A stretch of 41,642 nt of DNA from Actinomycetales bacterium JB111 (GTDB lineage: Bacteria; Actinomycetota; Actinomycetes; Actinomycetales; Actinomycetaceae). The stretch lies in the NCBI GenBank assembly GCA_900163555.1, contig FUHX01000007.1:1-41642 (forward strand), in the 5' to 3' direction. Below are positions 7,723-15,898 of this stretch, piece by piece (the stretch's first letter is position 1; the number at the start of each line of letters is the position of its first letter). The notes below the pieces were generated by a model. It was given only the letters and a program-made list of their open reading frames with translations. It was not told where the DNA came from and did no database searches. The translations under genes and the position numbers were made by a program.

Positions 7723-8525
7723 AGCGGGGGGTACTTCATGAATGCGCGCTCGACGGTCTCGTTGTGCTCCTCGACCATCTCCCACCATTCAGGGTGCGTG
7801 ATCGCGTACGCGTCATCGTTGCGGATCGCTCGGGTGACGACCCTGCCCGTGTCGACCGGGTCCTGCCACCGCAGCTCGCCGGCCGGCCCCTGCGAGATGT
7901 CGACGTCGAACAGGGCGCTCGCCCCGGCGTCGCCGCGGTTGCGCAGGCTGTCCTTGATGTTCGTGCGTACCGTCCCTGGCGCGAGGTAGGTGGCGGACAC
8001 GCGCGACCCGCTCTCCTTGAGCTCCTTGCGCAGCACCTCGGTCAGGGCCGCCACCCCGAACTTCGTCACGGCGTAGGCGCCGAGCCCCGGCTGCGGGTCG
8101 AAGGACGCCATCGACCCGGTGTTGACGATGTGCCCGCCCTCCTCGTTCGCCTCGAGCAGCGGGAGGAAGGTATGCACGCCGTGGATCACCCCGTAGAGGT
8201 TGACGTCGATGACGAAGCGCCAGTCCGCCAGCGTGAGCTCGCTGATCGGCGCCTGGGGGCCGATGCCGGCGTTGTTGACGACGATGTCGACCCTGCCGAA
8301 GGTGTCGATGACGGCTGCCGCGAGCGCCTCGACGCCGGCGGGGTCCGAGACGTCGACCGCGATGGCCGTGGCCCCGATCTGTTGCGCCGCCCGCTCAAGC
8401 GCGGCGGCCTCGACGTCGGCGATGACGACGGTCGCCCCCTCGGCGACGAGCTGCGTCGCGATCCCGAGGCCGATGCCTGACGCGCCGCCGGTGACGACCG
8501 CGACGCTCCCCTTGATCTCGGTCAT
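7719..8525 (-). CDS. SDR family NAD(P)-dependent oxidoreductase with extended C-terminus
   Basis: 268-aa classical SDR with TGGASGIG (12-19), NNAG (84-87), Ser138, Tyr151 and Lys155. Acidic residue Asp37 at the end of beta-2 (VIADVE) suggests NAD(H) preference. The C-terminal part (residues about 215-268, ending MKYPPL) is longer than in the neighbouring SDR and resembles the tail of SDRs annotated as cyclohexanol-type or NNAG alcohol dehydrogenases. SD AAGGAGGAG precedes ATG. It overlaps hyuB upstream and the next SDR downstream by 4 bases each, so all three are translationally coupled. Probable oxidation of a secondary alcohol; substrate unknown. Confidence 0.85.
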   Translation of the reverse strand: MTEIKGSVAVVTGGASGIGLGIATQLVAEGATVVIADVEAAALERAAQQIGATAIAVDVSDPAGVEALAAAVIDTFGRVDIVVNNAGIGPQAPISELTLADWRFVIDVNLYGVIHGVHTFLPLLEANEEGGHIVNTGSMASFDPQPGLGAYAVTKFGVAALTEVLRKELKESGSRVSATYLAPGTVRTNIKDSLRNRGDAGASALFDVDISQGPAGELRWQDPVDTGRVVTRAIRNDDAYAITHPEWWEMVEEHNETVERAFMKYPPL

Positions 8526-10513
8526 TCCGCTCCTCCTTCTGTCGGGGCAGGCGGGAGATCCTCGCCGCCCGCCCGTGCCAGTTGCGTCCGCAGGGCCGCC
8601 GTCGCGGCCTCGTCGACCGCCACGCCCTCGGGGTCCTCCTCGGGGTCGCCGGTCACGACGACGCCGTACCGTTCGCGCGCGAAGGTCGGGGTCACGTACC
8701 CGTCCCGGACGTCCACCCGCACCTTCTCGGGGTCGCGCTCGAACGGATCGCCCCATCCCCCTCCCGCGCTGGTCACGTACCTCAGGACCGACTGCGCCCG
8801 GCTCGTGGTGTCCTTGTGGAACGGGTAGTGGTACTCGCCCTCGGGGCTCGGGAGGTGCGAGACCGGGTCGAGGACGCCCGCCCACGGCTCGCCGGACGCG
8901 TACGCATCCGCGGACGTGCCGGGGACCCGCGCCCGCCCCTCGTCGTCGGGCGGGAACAGCCACACGCCACCGGTCGGCCCCGCGTGGCCGCCGGCCACGC
9001 CGAACCCGGCGGGTCGCTTGTTCCGCAACTCGATGGTCGAGTGGGCCGCGTCGGTGAGCCACAGCGTGTCCTTGAGCATGGCGTGGCCCCCGCGGTGCGT
9101 ACCGGCACCTCCCGTGTCGGGGACGGGCTCGTGCCGCAGCATGACGACCGGGGAGGACGTCTCGATCGACTCGACGGTCGGGGCGATCCCGTTGGCGAGG
9201 TAGGACATGCACTGGGTGTCGGCGTCGCCGAACCTGTTGGCGCCGTAGGGACCGATCTCGCCGCCGCACTGCATGGCCGAGACCCATGGCGTCCCGTCGG
9301 GATGCCGGCCGAACGCGGTGTGCAGCCCGGTGCCGCCGTGGTCGCCCGCGATCGCGTCCTCGCCCATCACCTGCTGCAGCGCCTGGAGGACGGCCGAGAA
9401 GATGACCTGGCTCTGCTCGAAGTAGAGGAAGACGGCGCCGTCCGGCGGCATGGCCGAGACGACGGTCCCCTCGGGGATGACGATGTCGATGTTGCGGAAG
9501 AGCCCCGAGGAGAACCGTCCCTGTCGGTCGAAGAAGTACTTCAGGGCGATCCCGACCGCAGTCTTGACCTCCCAGACGGTGGCGTTGACGGAGCTCCGTG
9601 CCTGGCGGGACGTGCCGGACAGGTCGACCTCCAGCCGGCTGCCCCTCTTGTGCACCGTCACGTGCACGTCGTAGCGCTCGGTGTCGTCGACGCCGTCGCA
9701 GTCGATCCCCTCGATCGCCGACCACGTCCCGTCGGGCAGCGCGGCAAGCCCCCCGTCGAGGCGTTCGGCGGCCGCGTCGCAGGCGTAACGCATCGCCCCG
9801 TGGAAGGCGGCGAGGCCGTATCGCTCGATCGACTCCCGGACGATGCTCTCCCCCAGCTCCAGGCTCGAGCAGACGGTCTGCATGTCCGGCAGGAGGACGT
9901 CGACCATGCGCACGTTGTCGAAGATGACGCTCCAGCTCTCGCGCACCGGCTCGCCGTTCTTCATGAGGAGGCGGGGCGAGAGCACCAGCCCGTTCTCGAA
10001 CACGTTCTGCTTCGTGGCGCTGAACCCGCCGGGGACGGTCCCGCCCATGTCGAGCTGGTGGGCGTTGAGCGTCACGAACGCGACGATGACGCCGTCGACG
10101 AACACGGGCCGCGTGAAGACGAGGTCGTTGTTGTGGTTGCCCGTCCGCACGGGGTCGTTGGCGATGAGCACGTCCCCCGGGCCCAGGTTCTCCGCACCGA
10201 ACTCGCGGACCATGTTCGGGACCGCATCGATGGTGGTGGCGGCCATGAGCACGATGCCGTTGCTCGCGGCCGGCACCGGGTAGCCCAGCTCGGGCGGTCC
10301 CGTCACCGTGCAGGCGAGGTCGTAGAAGTCGCGCAGCACCGGCGAGAACGCCGCCGTGAGCAGCCGGGCGCTCATGTGCTCGACGAGGTAGTCGAACCGC
10401 GTCCCCAGCACGGTCGCCGTGTACCGGTCGCAGCCGTAGGCCGCGGCGAAGGCCTCGTCGTCGAGGTCACGGATGCGCGGCGCCGCCGAGGGCTCGCTCA
10501 ACGTATGGGTCAT
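8522..10513 (-). CDS. hyuB: HyuB: hydantoinase B/oxoprolinase family subunit
   Basis: 663-aa subunit of the hydantoinase B / 5-oxoprolinase C-terminal family, near the usual length of HyuB and of acetophenone-carboxylase-type subunits. Recognisable blocks include GDVLIANDPVRTGNHNNDLVFTRP split over 120-145, the DMGGTVPGGF segment, and the GG.GP.GANRFGD and GGHAGPTGG regions. HyuB works with HyuA: the A subunit activates a carbonyl with ATP and B completes either ring hydrolysis (hydantoin, 5-oxoproline) or carboxylation of a ketone (acetone and acetophenone carboxylases). It overlaps hyuA by 4 bases. Neighbouring phenol oxidases, SDRs and a zinc-ribbon gene favour ketone carboxylation over hydantoin hydrolysis, but sequence alone does not settle this. 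Confidence 0.85.
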   Translation of the reverse strand: MTHTLSEPSAAPRIRDLDDEAFAAAYGCDRYTATVLGTRFDYLVEHMSARLLTAAFSPVLRDFYDLACTVTGPPELGYPVPAASNGIVLMAATTIDAVPNMVREFGAENLGPGDVLIANDPVRTGNHNNDLVFTRPVFVDGVIVAFVTLNAHQLDMGGTVPGGFSATKQNVFENGLVLSPRLLMKNGEPVRESWSVIFDNVRMVDVLLPDMQTVCSSLELGESIVRESIERYGLAAFHGAMRYACDAAAERLDGGLAALPDGTWSAIEGIDCDGVDDTERYDVHVTVHKRGSRLEVDLSGTSRQARSSVNATVWEVKTAVGIALKYFFDRQGRFSSGLFRNIDIVIPEGTVVSAMPPDGAVFLYFEQSQVIFSAVLQALQQVMGEDAIAGDHGGTGLHTAFGRHPDGTPWVSAMQCGGEIGPYGANRFGDADTQCMSYLANGIAPTVESIETSSPVVMLRHEPVPDTGGAGTHRGGHAMLKDTLWLTDAAHSTIELRNKRPAGFGVAGGHAGPTGGVWLFPPDDEGRARVPGTSADAYASGEPWAGVLDPVSHLPSPEGEYHYPFHKDTTSRAQSVLRYVTSAGGGWGDPFERDPEKVRVDVRDGYVTPTFARERYGVVVTGDPEEDPEGVAVDEAATAALRTQLARAGGEDLPPAPTEGGAE

Positions 10514-12549
10514 TCTCCCTGCTCCTTCCGGATGACGATCTCGCCGTGGGCACCGATGGTGGCGACCTGTCCGGCGGGGACGTAGGTGGTCGAGAGCTCC
10601 TCGGTGATGACGGCCGGTCCACTCATGCGAGCGCCGGCGCGGAGCTCCTCCCGGACGTATCGCGCGGCGCGCGCGGCGTCGCCCTCCACGTGCTGCAGGT
10701 CGACGGTGTCCCGGGGCGTGGCGTCGTGCGGCTCGTGGGTGTCGGGCGCGTCGTACCTGACCTTCTCGGTCGGGACGACGAGCTCGACCCGGTAGGTGAC
10801 GCCCTCCACGGGGATCTGCTCGAACCGGTTGCCGTTGCGCTGCTCGTACGCGTCGTGGAAGGCCGCGACCAGCCCGCCGATCGTCTCGCGGGTGACGGGA
10901 CCCTCCGGGACCTGGACGAACGGCGTCTCCCAGCCCTGCCCGAGCAGGCGACCGTCGAAGCTGCGACGGACGGGAACCCCGTCGGCCACGGCGCCGACCC
11001 GCTCACGCAGGTGGCGCTCCATGTCCGCGAAGACGGCCCCGACCTCGCCCGCGGAGTCCTCGCCGAGGACGACGTAGGCGCTGCGGGAGTCGTGGAAGAC
11101 CCGGTCGGAGGACAGCAGTCCCATCGCCGAGAACAGGCCCGGGTGCGGCGGGACGATGACCTCCTTGAGCGGGAGCAGGTCGAGCGCGGCCGGCAGCAGC
11201 ATGCCGCCGGCAGACCCGTACGCCATGAGGCTGAAGTCGCGGATGTCCACCCCGTGCCGGACGGCGACGTTGAAGATCTCCTCGGCCATGCTCGCGACGG
11301 CGAGCCGGTAGGTGGTCCGCACCCGCTCGGCCAGGGGCACGGGGGTGTCGAGGCCGGCGAACGCCCGGCGTGCCGCATCGACGTCGAGGGTGAGCTGGCC
11401 GCCCGCGAAACCGTCGGGCTCGAGGATCCCCATGAGCAGTGCGGCGTCGGTGACCGTGGGTTCCGTCCCACCCCTCCCGTAGCAGGCCGGGCCTGGATCG
11501 GCGCCGGCCGACCCCGGGCCGACCTGGATCGCCCCGGACCGGGAGATGGTCACCAGGCTGCCGCCGCCCGCGCCGACGCTCGAGACCTCGGTGGACAGCG
11601 CGTTGATCGTCAGGTCGGGCTCGATCTCGAACGTGTTCTGCACGAACGGGGCGCCGTCGACGATCATCGAGACGTCGGTGGACGTTCCCCCGACGTCCGC
11701 GCACAGCAGGTTGCGCCGGCCCAGGCTCTCCCCGAGGTGAGCGCTGGACACGGTGCCCGCCGCCGGCCCGGCGAAGAGGATGTTGAAGGGGCGCTGCAGC
11801 GCCTCCTGCCACGGCAGCAGCGCCGCGGTGCAGTCCGCGAAGCTGAGCTCGCCGGTGAAGCCGAGCTCACCGAGCGAGTCGCTCAGCTCGCCCGCGTACG
11901 TGGTGAACAGGAGCTTCATGATGACGTCGACGACGGTGGTCGACGCCCGCTCGTACTCCTTCGCGAGCGGGGAGGTCACCGACGAGATGGAGACGGGAAC
12001 GTCCGGGCCGAGCTCCTCGCGGACGATCTCGCGCAGGCGTTCCTCGTGCTCGGCGTCGCGGTAGGCGTGCAGCAGGCAGATGGCGACGCCCTCCACCCCG
12101 CACCGCCCGAGGATCGCGAGCTCGTGGCGGGCCTGGTCCTCGTCGAGCGGGACGAGGGTCTGACCGCTCGCGAGCTTCCGTTCCCGCACACCACGGCGGA
12201 GGTAGCGGGGAACGAGCGGACGGGCGGCGTCACCGAAGGAGCGGCGCCACGACGGGTCGGTCTGGCCCGCCAGAGGCCGGTGGACATTCCCTCGGTCGAG
12301 CACATCTCGGAAGCCCTCCGTCGTGAGCAGCCCCACCTTGGGCAGGCGACGCTCGAGGACGGCGTTGAGCCCCATCGTGCTCGCGTGGTTGAAGACGTCG
12401 CTGCCCGCGACGCCGAGGCGTCGGGCCCCCTCGACCACCGGCTCCACCGGGTTCGTCCGGCTGCTCGGCACCTTGGTGACCGTCAGCTCGCCGTCCCTGA
12501 CGGCCACCACGTCCGTGAACGTGCCTCCGACATCGATTCCGAACATCAT
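10510..12549 (-). CDS. hyuA: HyuA: hydantoinase A/oxoprolinase family ATP-binding subunit
   Basis: 679-aa ASKHA-fold subunit. The N-terminal phosphate loop FGIDVGGTFTDVVA (3-16) and second loop ADVGGTSTDVSM, with GPAAG just before it, mark the hydantoinase A / 5-oxoprolinase N-terminal family (domains Hydant_A_N, then Hydantoinase_A, then the C-terminal domain from about 510). It should hydrolyse ATP to activate a carbonyl or bicarbonate. SD GGAAGGA is 2 bases from the first ATG and 5 from the second ATG (12546), so the second may be the true start. It lies 31 bases after the zinc-ribbon gene and overlaps hyuB. Acetone/acetophenone carboxylases have the same A plus B plus small zinc-binding subunit make-up. 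Confidence 0.85.
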   Translation of the reverse strand: MMFGIDVGGTFTDVVAVRDGELTVTKVPSSRTNPVEPVVEGARRLGVAGSDVFNHASTMGLNAVLERRLPKVGLLTTEGFRDVLDRGNVHRPLAGQTDPSWRRSFGDAARPLVPRYLRRGVRERKLASGQTLVPLDEDQARHELAILGRCGVEGVAICLLHAYRDAEHEERLREIVREELGPDVPVSISSVTSPLAKEYERASTTVVDVIMKLLFTTYAGELSDSLGELGFTGELSFADCTAALLPWQEALQRPFNILFAGPAAGTVSSAHLGESLGRRNLLCADVGGTSTDVSMIVDGAPFVQNTFEIEPDLTINALSTEVSSVGAGGGSLVTISRSGAIQVGPGSAGADPGPACYGRGGTEPTVTDAALLMGILEPDGFAGGQLTLDVDAARRAFAGLDTPVPLAERVRTTYRLAVASMAEEIFNVAVRHGVDIRDFSLMAYGSAGGMLLPAALDLLPLKEVIVPPHPGLFSAMGLLSSDRVFHDSRSAYVVLGEDSAGEVGAVFADMERHLRERVGAVADGVPVRRSFDGRLLGQGWETPFVQVPEGPVTRETIGGLVAAFHDAYEQRNGNRFEQIPVEGVTYRVELVVPTEKVRYDAPDTHEPHDATPRDTVDLQHVEGDAARAARYVREELRAGARMSGPAVITEELSTTYVPAGQVATIGAHGEIVIRKEQGE

Positions 12550-12580
12550 CGTCCTTCCGTGCAGGTGGTTCGTGTCGGCC

Positions 12581-12802
12581 TCATACGAGCTCGCTGAGCG
12601 GGGTGAAGGACCCGAGCGGCGGCGCCGGGTTCCGTCGGACCGAGGCCAGACAGCCCTGGCACTTCACGACGTCCCACCAGCCCCCCTCGCTGAGGACCGG
12701 GTAGCCGGCGAGGTCGTGCCCGCCGCACTCGGGGCAGGTCCCGTCGATCGGCTCGCGCTCGACCGCGAGACTGCGGTCCTGCGGGCGTGGGAAGTGCTGC
12801 AT
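12581..12802 (-). CDS. 73-aa zinc-ribbon protein, hydroxyarylate decarboxylase subunit D (BsdD/VdcD) type
   Basis: Small protein with CPEC (Cys23, Cys26) and CQGC (Cys48, Cys51), 21 residues apart, around a GGWWDVVKC strand: a zinc ribbon. The spacing and the G.W.V..C..C....R pattern match the small D subunit of bacterial hydroxyarylic acid decarboxylases (BsdD, VdcD), as I recall those sequences. The usual UbiD-type C subunit is not in this window. Instead it lies between the permease gene and hyuA, with a strong SD (GAAGGAG, 6 bases before ATG). Acetone and acetophenone carboxylases also carry a small zinc-binding subunit, so a structural role in a HyuA/HyuB complex is likely (inference). 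It was hidden inside a longer open frame. Confidence 0.7.
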   Translation of the reverse strand: MQHFPRPQDRSLAVEREPIDGTCPECGGHDLAGYPVLSEGGWWDVVKCQGCLASVRRNPAPPLGSFTPLSELV

Positions 12803-12897
12803 GTCGAACTCCTTCGGTCGAGTACGCCTGGTGAGGGAAGGCGGTGCGTGTCGCGCGACGATCGTCGTCGGGCTCCACGGCAGTGCCCCACGATGGA

Positions 12898-13992
12898 TCA
12901 GTCGGAGGCGGCCGGCGCCCGGCGTCCACGCCGCGTGACTCGGCCGATCGCTCCCGCCCGGCGCGCGCTGCGCTCCCAGCGGGACAGGCCGACCGCGAGC
13001 AGCAGGGCGACACCGTTGAAGAGGTCGTTGATCCAGCCCGGCGCGCCCATGAGCTGCAGTCCCTTGACTCCGACCGCGAGCACGTAGACCGCGACGACGG
13101 TCCCCCAGACGTTGAAGCGACCGCCGCGGAACTGGGTGGACCCGAGGAACACGGCCGACAGCGCGGGCAGGAGCATGTCGGGACCCATGGTCGGGTCTCC
13201 CGCGTTGATCCGCGCCGCCAGCAGCACGCCGGCCAGTGCGGCAATCACGCCGCCCGCCATGAGCGCGCCGACCTGGAGCCTCGCGACCCCGATCCCGGCC
13301 AGCCTGGCGGCGTGGTGGTTGAAGCCGCTCGCGTACATCCGCCGGCCGACCGGCGTGCGCTCGGAGACGTACCAGATGACGAAGGCGACGACGAGCATGA
13401 TGATGACGGGCATCGTGATGCCGCCGATGCTCGAGACCGCGAGGACGCGGAACTGGTCGGGCATGCCGAGGATCTGCCGGCCGCTCGACAGCCAGGCGAT
13501 GGCGGCCGTGAGGACCGAGGACATGGCGAGCGTCGCGATGAAGGAGTCGATCTTGACCTTCGTGATGATGAGGCCCGAGATCAGTCCGACGAAAGCGCCC
13601 GCGGCGAGCGTGAGCACGAGCGCCACCGGGACCGGGAGCCCCGACTTGGCGATCAGCATGGCCACGACGATCCCCGCCAGTCCGACCTCCGCACCGATCG
13701 CCAGGTTGAAGGCGCCGGTGATCAGCGGGACCAGGAAGGCGAGCGCGGTGAGGATCGTGATCGCCTGCGCGTCGAACAGGGTCCGCCACACGCCCATGGT
13801 GAGGAAGGTGTCCGGGATGAGCAGGCCGAAGATGACCACGAGTGCCACGAGGATGTAGATCGCGCTGATGTTCTTGAAGGAGAGCAGGCGCTTGAGCCGC
13901 GCCGCGGTCTCCTCCCGGTTGCCGCGTCCCTCGGCCGTGGTTCCGGCCTGGGTCCGCGTCCCCGTCTCCTGCTTGTCGTCGAGGGCGGTCAT
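12898..13992 (-). CDS. RbsC-like sugar-type ABC transporter permease
   Basis: 364-aa membrane protein of the BPD_transp_2 (RbsC/XylH/LsrC) family with about nine to ten hydrophobic segments between residues 40 and 345. The conserved GAFNLAIGAEVGLAG block after TM3 and MYASGFNHHAARLAGI cytoplasmic loop, which contacts the ATPase, are recognisable. The N-terminus (1-38) is hydrophilic and the C-terminus is Arg-rich and cytosolic. ATG overlaps the ATPase stop (ATGA). A 95-bp gap with a small CGACGATCGTCG palindrome (12856-12867) precedes the zinc-ribbon gene. No binding protein is in this operon; the duplicated lipoproteins at 94-2583 are the probable partners. Transport direction is inward by family. 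Confidence 0.85.
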   Translation of the reverse strand: MTALDDKQETGTRTQAGTTAEGRGNREETAARLKRLLSFKNISAIYILVALVVIFGLLIPDTFLTMGVWRTLFDAQAITILTALAFLVPLITGAFNLAIGAEVGLAGIVVAMLIAKSGLPVPVALVLTLAAGAFVGLISGLIITKVKIDSFIATLAMSSVLTAAIAWLSSGRQILGMPDQFRVLAVSSIGGITMPVIIMLVVAFVIWYVSERTPVGRRMYASGFNHHAARLAGIGVARLQVGALMAGGVIAALAGVLLAARINAGDPTMGPDMLLPALSAVFLGSTQFRGGRFNVWGTVVAVYVLAVGVKGLQLMGAPGWINDLFNGVALLLAVGLSRWERSARRAGAIGRVTRRGRRAPAASD

Positions 13993-15566
13993 GACTGTGT
14001 CTCCGTTCGATCGCCCGCGCGTTCCGGGGGGCTGGTTGGGGTGTCGAAGCCGTATCCGGCCGCGATGATGCTGGTCTCGTCGAGCTCGTCGTGGGCGAGC
14101 TCCGTGGCGATGCGGCCGTGGCGCAGGACGACGACGCGGTCGCACAGCGCCGCAAGCTCCTTCGCGTCCGACGAGCACACGACGGCGGCGGACCCTGCGG
14201 CCGCGGCGCGCCGGACGGTGGCGTAGATGGACTGCTTCGCGCCCATGTCCACGCCCTGCGTGGGTTCCTCCATGAGCAGGACGTCCGGCCGGTTGCGCAA
14301 CCACTTGGCGAAGACGATCTTCTGCTGGTTGCCCCCGCTGTACTCGTTGAACCGCTGCTCGGCGGTGCCCGGACGCACGTCGTAGTCGCGGACGAGCGCT
14401 GCCGTCTCCTCGCGCTCCCGCCCCTCGCGCACCGTACCGAGCCTCGACCGCAGCGGTCTCAGGTGCGGAAGGGTCATGTTCTCGCGCCCCGAGAACAGCC
14501 CGACCGCCCCGTGCGTCGCACGGTCCGCGGGGATGTACGCCACCTTGCGGCGGAGGCTCCGCGACGGGCTCGGGTCGCGGTACTCCGTCCCGCTCACGCG
14601 GTAGGTCTCGGACGTCGCCGGGCGCGCACCGAACAGCAAGGGGGCGACATCCTCCCTGCCCGACCCGAGCACGCCGGCGATGCCGAGGACCTCGCCCGGC
14701 TGGACGCTGAGGCTGACGTCCTCGACCGCTCCCCCGGACAGGCCCGAGACCTCCAGCGCGGGTGGCGCGTCGTGCCGGACCGACCTGTCCTGCTGACCGT
14801 GCTGCTGCGTCGTTCCGGTGACCAGTCGCAGCAGCTCGCTGTGGTCGAGCTCGTCGGTCGGCGAGTCGGCGACGAGACGCCCCTCCCGCAGGACGATGAC
14901 CCGGTCGGAGAGCTCGAGCACCTCGTCGAGCCGGTGCGAGATGTAGATGACGCCCGCACCCGATGCGGCGATCGTGCGTACCGAGTCGAACAGGATGCCG
15001 ACCTCGCTCGAGTGGAGCGACTCGGTCGGCTCGTCGAGGACGAGGACGTTGCGGTCGTGCTGCCAGCCGTCCAGTGCCCGTGCGATCGCCACGATGGCCC
15101 GCTGGGCGGGAGTGGCGAGCGACAGGGGAGCGTCGACGTCCAGGTCCGTCCCGAAGCGGGCGAGCAGCTCGCGGGCGCGTGCCCGCTCCGTCGCCCCACG
15201 TGTGGGGGCGAACGCTGGGCCACCACGATCGGGCCGCAGCCAGAAGTTCTCGACGGTGCTCAGCTCGTGGATGAGGCCGAGGTCCTGGTGGATGAAGTGC
15301 AGCGACGTGTCGCCCGAAAGGTCGCGCACCTCGCCGGAATCGGCCTCGTACACGCCGGCGAGGATCTTCACGAGGGTCGACTTGCCCGACCCGTTGTGGC
15401 CGACCAGCGAGAGGATCTCGCCCGGGCGGACGTCGATCGAGACGTCGTCGAGCGCACGGTTGGCGCCGAAGCGCTTCGTCAGTCCCTCGACCGAGATGAG
15501 CGGCTCCGCGGGCCCGCCGTCCGGGCGGGCCGTCCCCAGGTCGGCCGCCACGCCGGCGCCGGTCAC
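13989..15566 (-). CDS. RbsA-like double-domain sugar ABC transporter ATPase
   Basis: 525-aa ATPase with two fused nucleotide-binding domains, as in RbsA/MglA/XylG. Domain 1 has a good Walker A (GHNGSGKST, 56-64) and Walker B (VLVLDEPT) with a weak signature (LATPAQ). Domain 2 has a degenerate Walker A (GVLGSGRED), an intact signature (YSGGNQQK) and Walker B (VLLMEEPTQGVD). This asymmetry is normal for the family and leaves one competent site. I choose the GTG at 15566 because GGGGAGG sits 5 bases upstream and a small ORF ends on it (GTGA); a GTG at 15590 would add 8 residues but has no SD. It energises uptake through the adjacent permease. Confidence 0.85.
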   Translation of the reverse strand: MTGAGVAADLGTARPDGGPAEPLISVEGLTKRFGANRALDDVSIDVRPGEILSLVGHNGSGKSTLVKILAGVYEADSGEVRDLSGDTSLHFIHQDLGLIHELSTVENFWLRPDRGGPAFAPTRGATERARARELLARFGTDLDVDAPLSLATPAQRAIVAIARALDGWQHDRNVLVLDEPTESLHSSEVGILFDSVRTIAASGAGVIYISHRLDEVLELSDRVIVLREGRLVADSPTDELDHSELLRLVTGTTQQHGQQDRSVRHDAPPALEVSGLSGGAVEDVSLSVQPGEVLGIAGVLGSGREDVAPLLFGARPATSETYRVSGTEYRDPSPSRSLRRKVAYIPADRATHGAVGLFSGRENMTLPHLRPLRSRLGTVREGREREETAALVRDYDVRPGTAEQRFNEYSGGNQQKIVFAKWLRNRPDVLLMEEPTQGVDMGAKQSIYATVRRAAAAGSAAVVCSSDAKELAALCDRVVVLRHGRIATELAHDELDETSIIAAGYGFDTPTSPPERAGDRTETQS

Positions 15567-15664
15567 CGTGACCTCCCCGGCTCCGGACACGCATCGCCGC
15601 GGTCGACCGCCACCGTGGCGGAGGTAATGGTGTGGTGACTCGTGCGCCGTAGCGTCATCGACAT
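15563..15664 (-). CDS. Possible 33-aa leader/coupling peptide ahead of the ATPase gene
   Basis: Short ORF starting MSMTLRRTSHH and ending PGRSR. It has a strong SD (AGGGAG, 5 bases before ATG) and its TGA overlaps the ATPase GTG start (GTGA at 15563-15566), the same join used elsewhere in this operon. It lies between the predicted promoter (15725-15753) and the first transporter gene. No domain is recognised and there is no run of one amino acid. It may serve for translational coupling or as a regulatory leader, or be a chance ORF. Confidence 0.4.
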   Translation of the reverse strand: MSMTLRRTSHHTITSATVAVDRGDACPEPGRSR

Positions 15665-15724
15665 GTGCACTCCCTGAACGTCGTCGTTCGGCAGGGCTCG
15701 ACCGGATAGGCCGACCTGTATGGG

Positions 15725-15753
15725 AGTATAACTACATCGTCCTACGATGAGAA
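15725..15753 (-). promoter_or_regulatory. Predicted promoter of the ATPase-to-SDR operon
   Basis: On the minus strand, TTCTCA (15753-15748) and TATACT (15730-15725) are separated by 17 bases, matching 4/6 and 5/6 of the sigma-70-type consensus. The stretch is notably AT-richer than its surroundings. Start of transcription would be near 15718, giving a leader of about 55 bases to the 33-aa ORF. Confidence 0.55.
15735..15749. promoter_or_regulatory. Inverted-repeat operator between -35 and -10 (GntR/FCD-like)
   Basis: CATCGTCCTACGATG has perfect 6-base arms around CCT. Its core TCGTCCTACGA (15737-15747) fits the TNGTNNNACNA pattern typical of FadR/FCD-type GntR repressors, two of which are encoded in this window. 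It lies inside the spacer of the predicted minus-strand promoter, where binding would block RNA polymerase. Confidence 0.5.
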
Positions 15754-15779
15754 GCCATGGACGGCAATTTCGGTCATGT

Positions 15780-15809
15780 TTGACAGATTGTCCGACCGTC
15801 CGTCATTCT
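15780..15809 (+). promoter_or_regulatory. Predicted promoter of the MBL-to-CMD operon, with GTCCGAC site
   Basis: TTGACA (15780-15785, perfect -35) is followed after 18 bases by CATTCT (weak -10). In the spacer, TTGTCCGACCG (15788-15798) matches the FCD-type GntR pattern except for the last base and carries the GTCNGAC core seen in front of other operons here. It drives rightward, about 80 bases before the MBL gene, divergent from the ATPase operon promoter. Confidence 0.45.
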
Positions 15810-15898
15810 GTAGGCGTGTCGTGGAGCCCCGCTCGGACGGGGCCTACGTCGAGATCACCGCCGATCCGCTTCGCCCGAGCCCGCAAGGAGAATGAGGC

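Noticed and set aside
7723-7788. N-terminal extension of the terminal SDR starting at 7788
   Set aside because: It overlaps 66 bases of the upstream SDR coding region and adds a sequence unlike any SDR start; the GTGA junction at 7719-7722 explains the gene better.
8522-12549. Calling HyuA/HyuB a plain hydantoinase or 5-oxoprolinase
   Set aside because: No hydantoin racemase, carbamoylase or PxpABC-type gene is adjacent; context favours a carboxylase, but the call is kept at family level.
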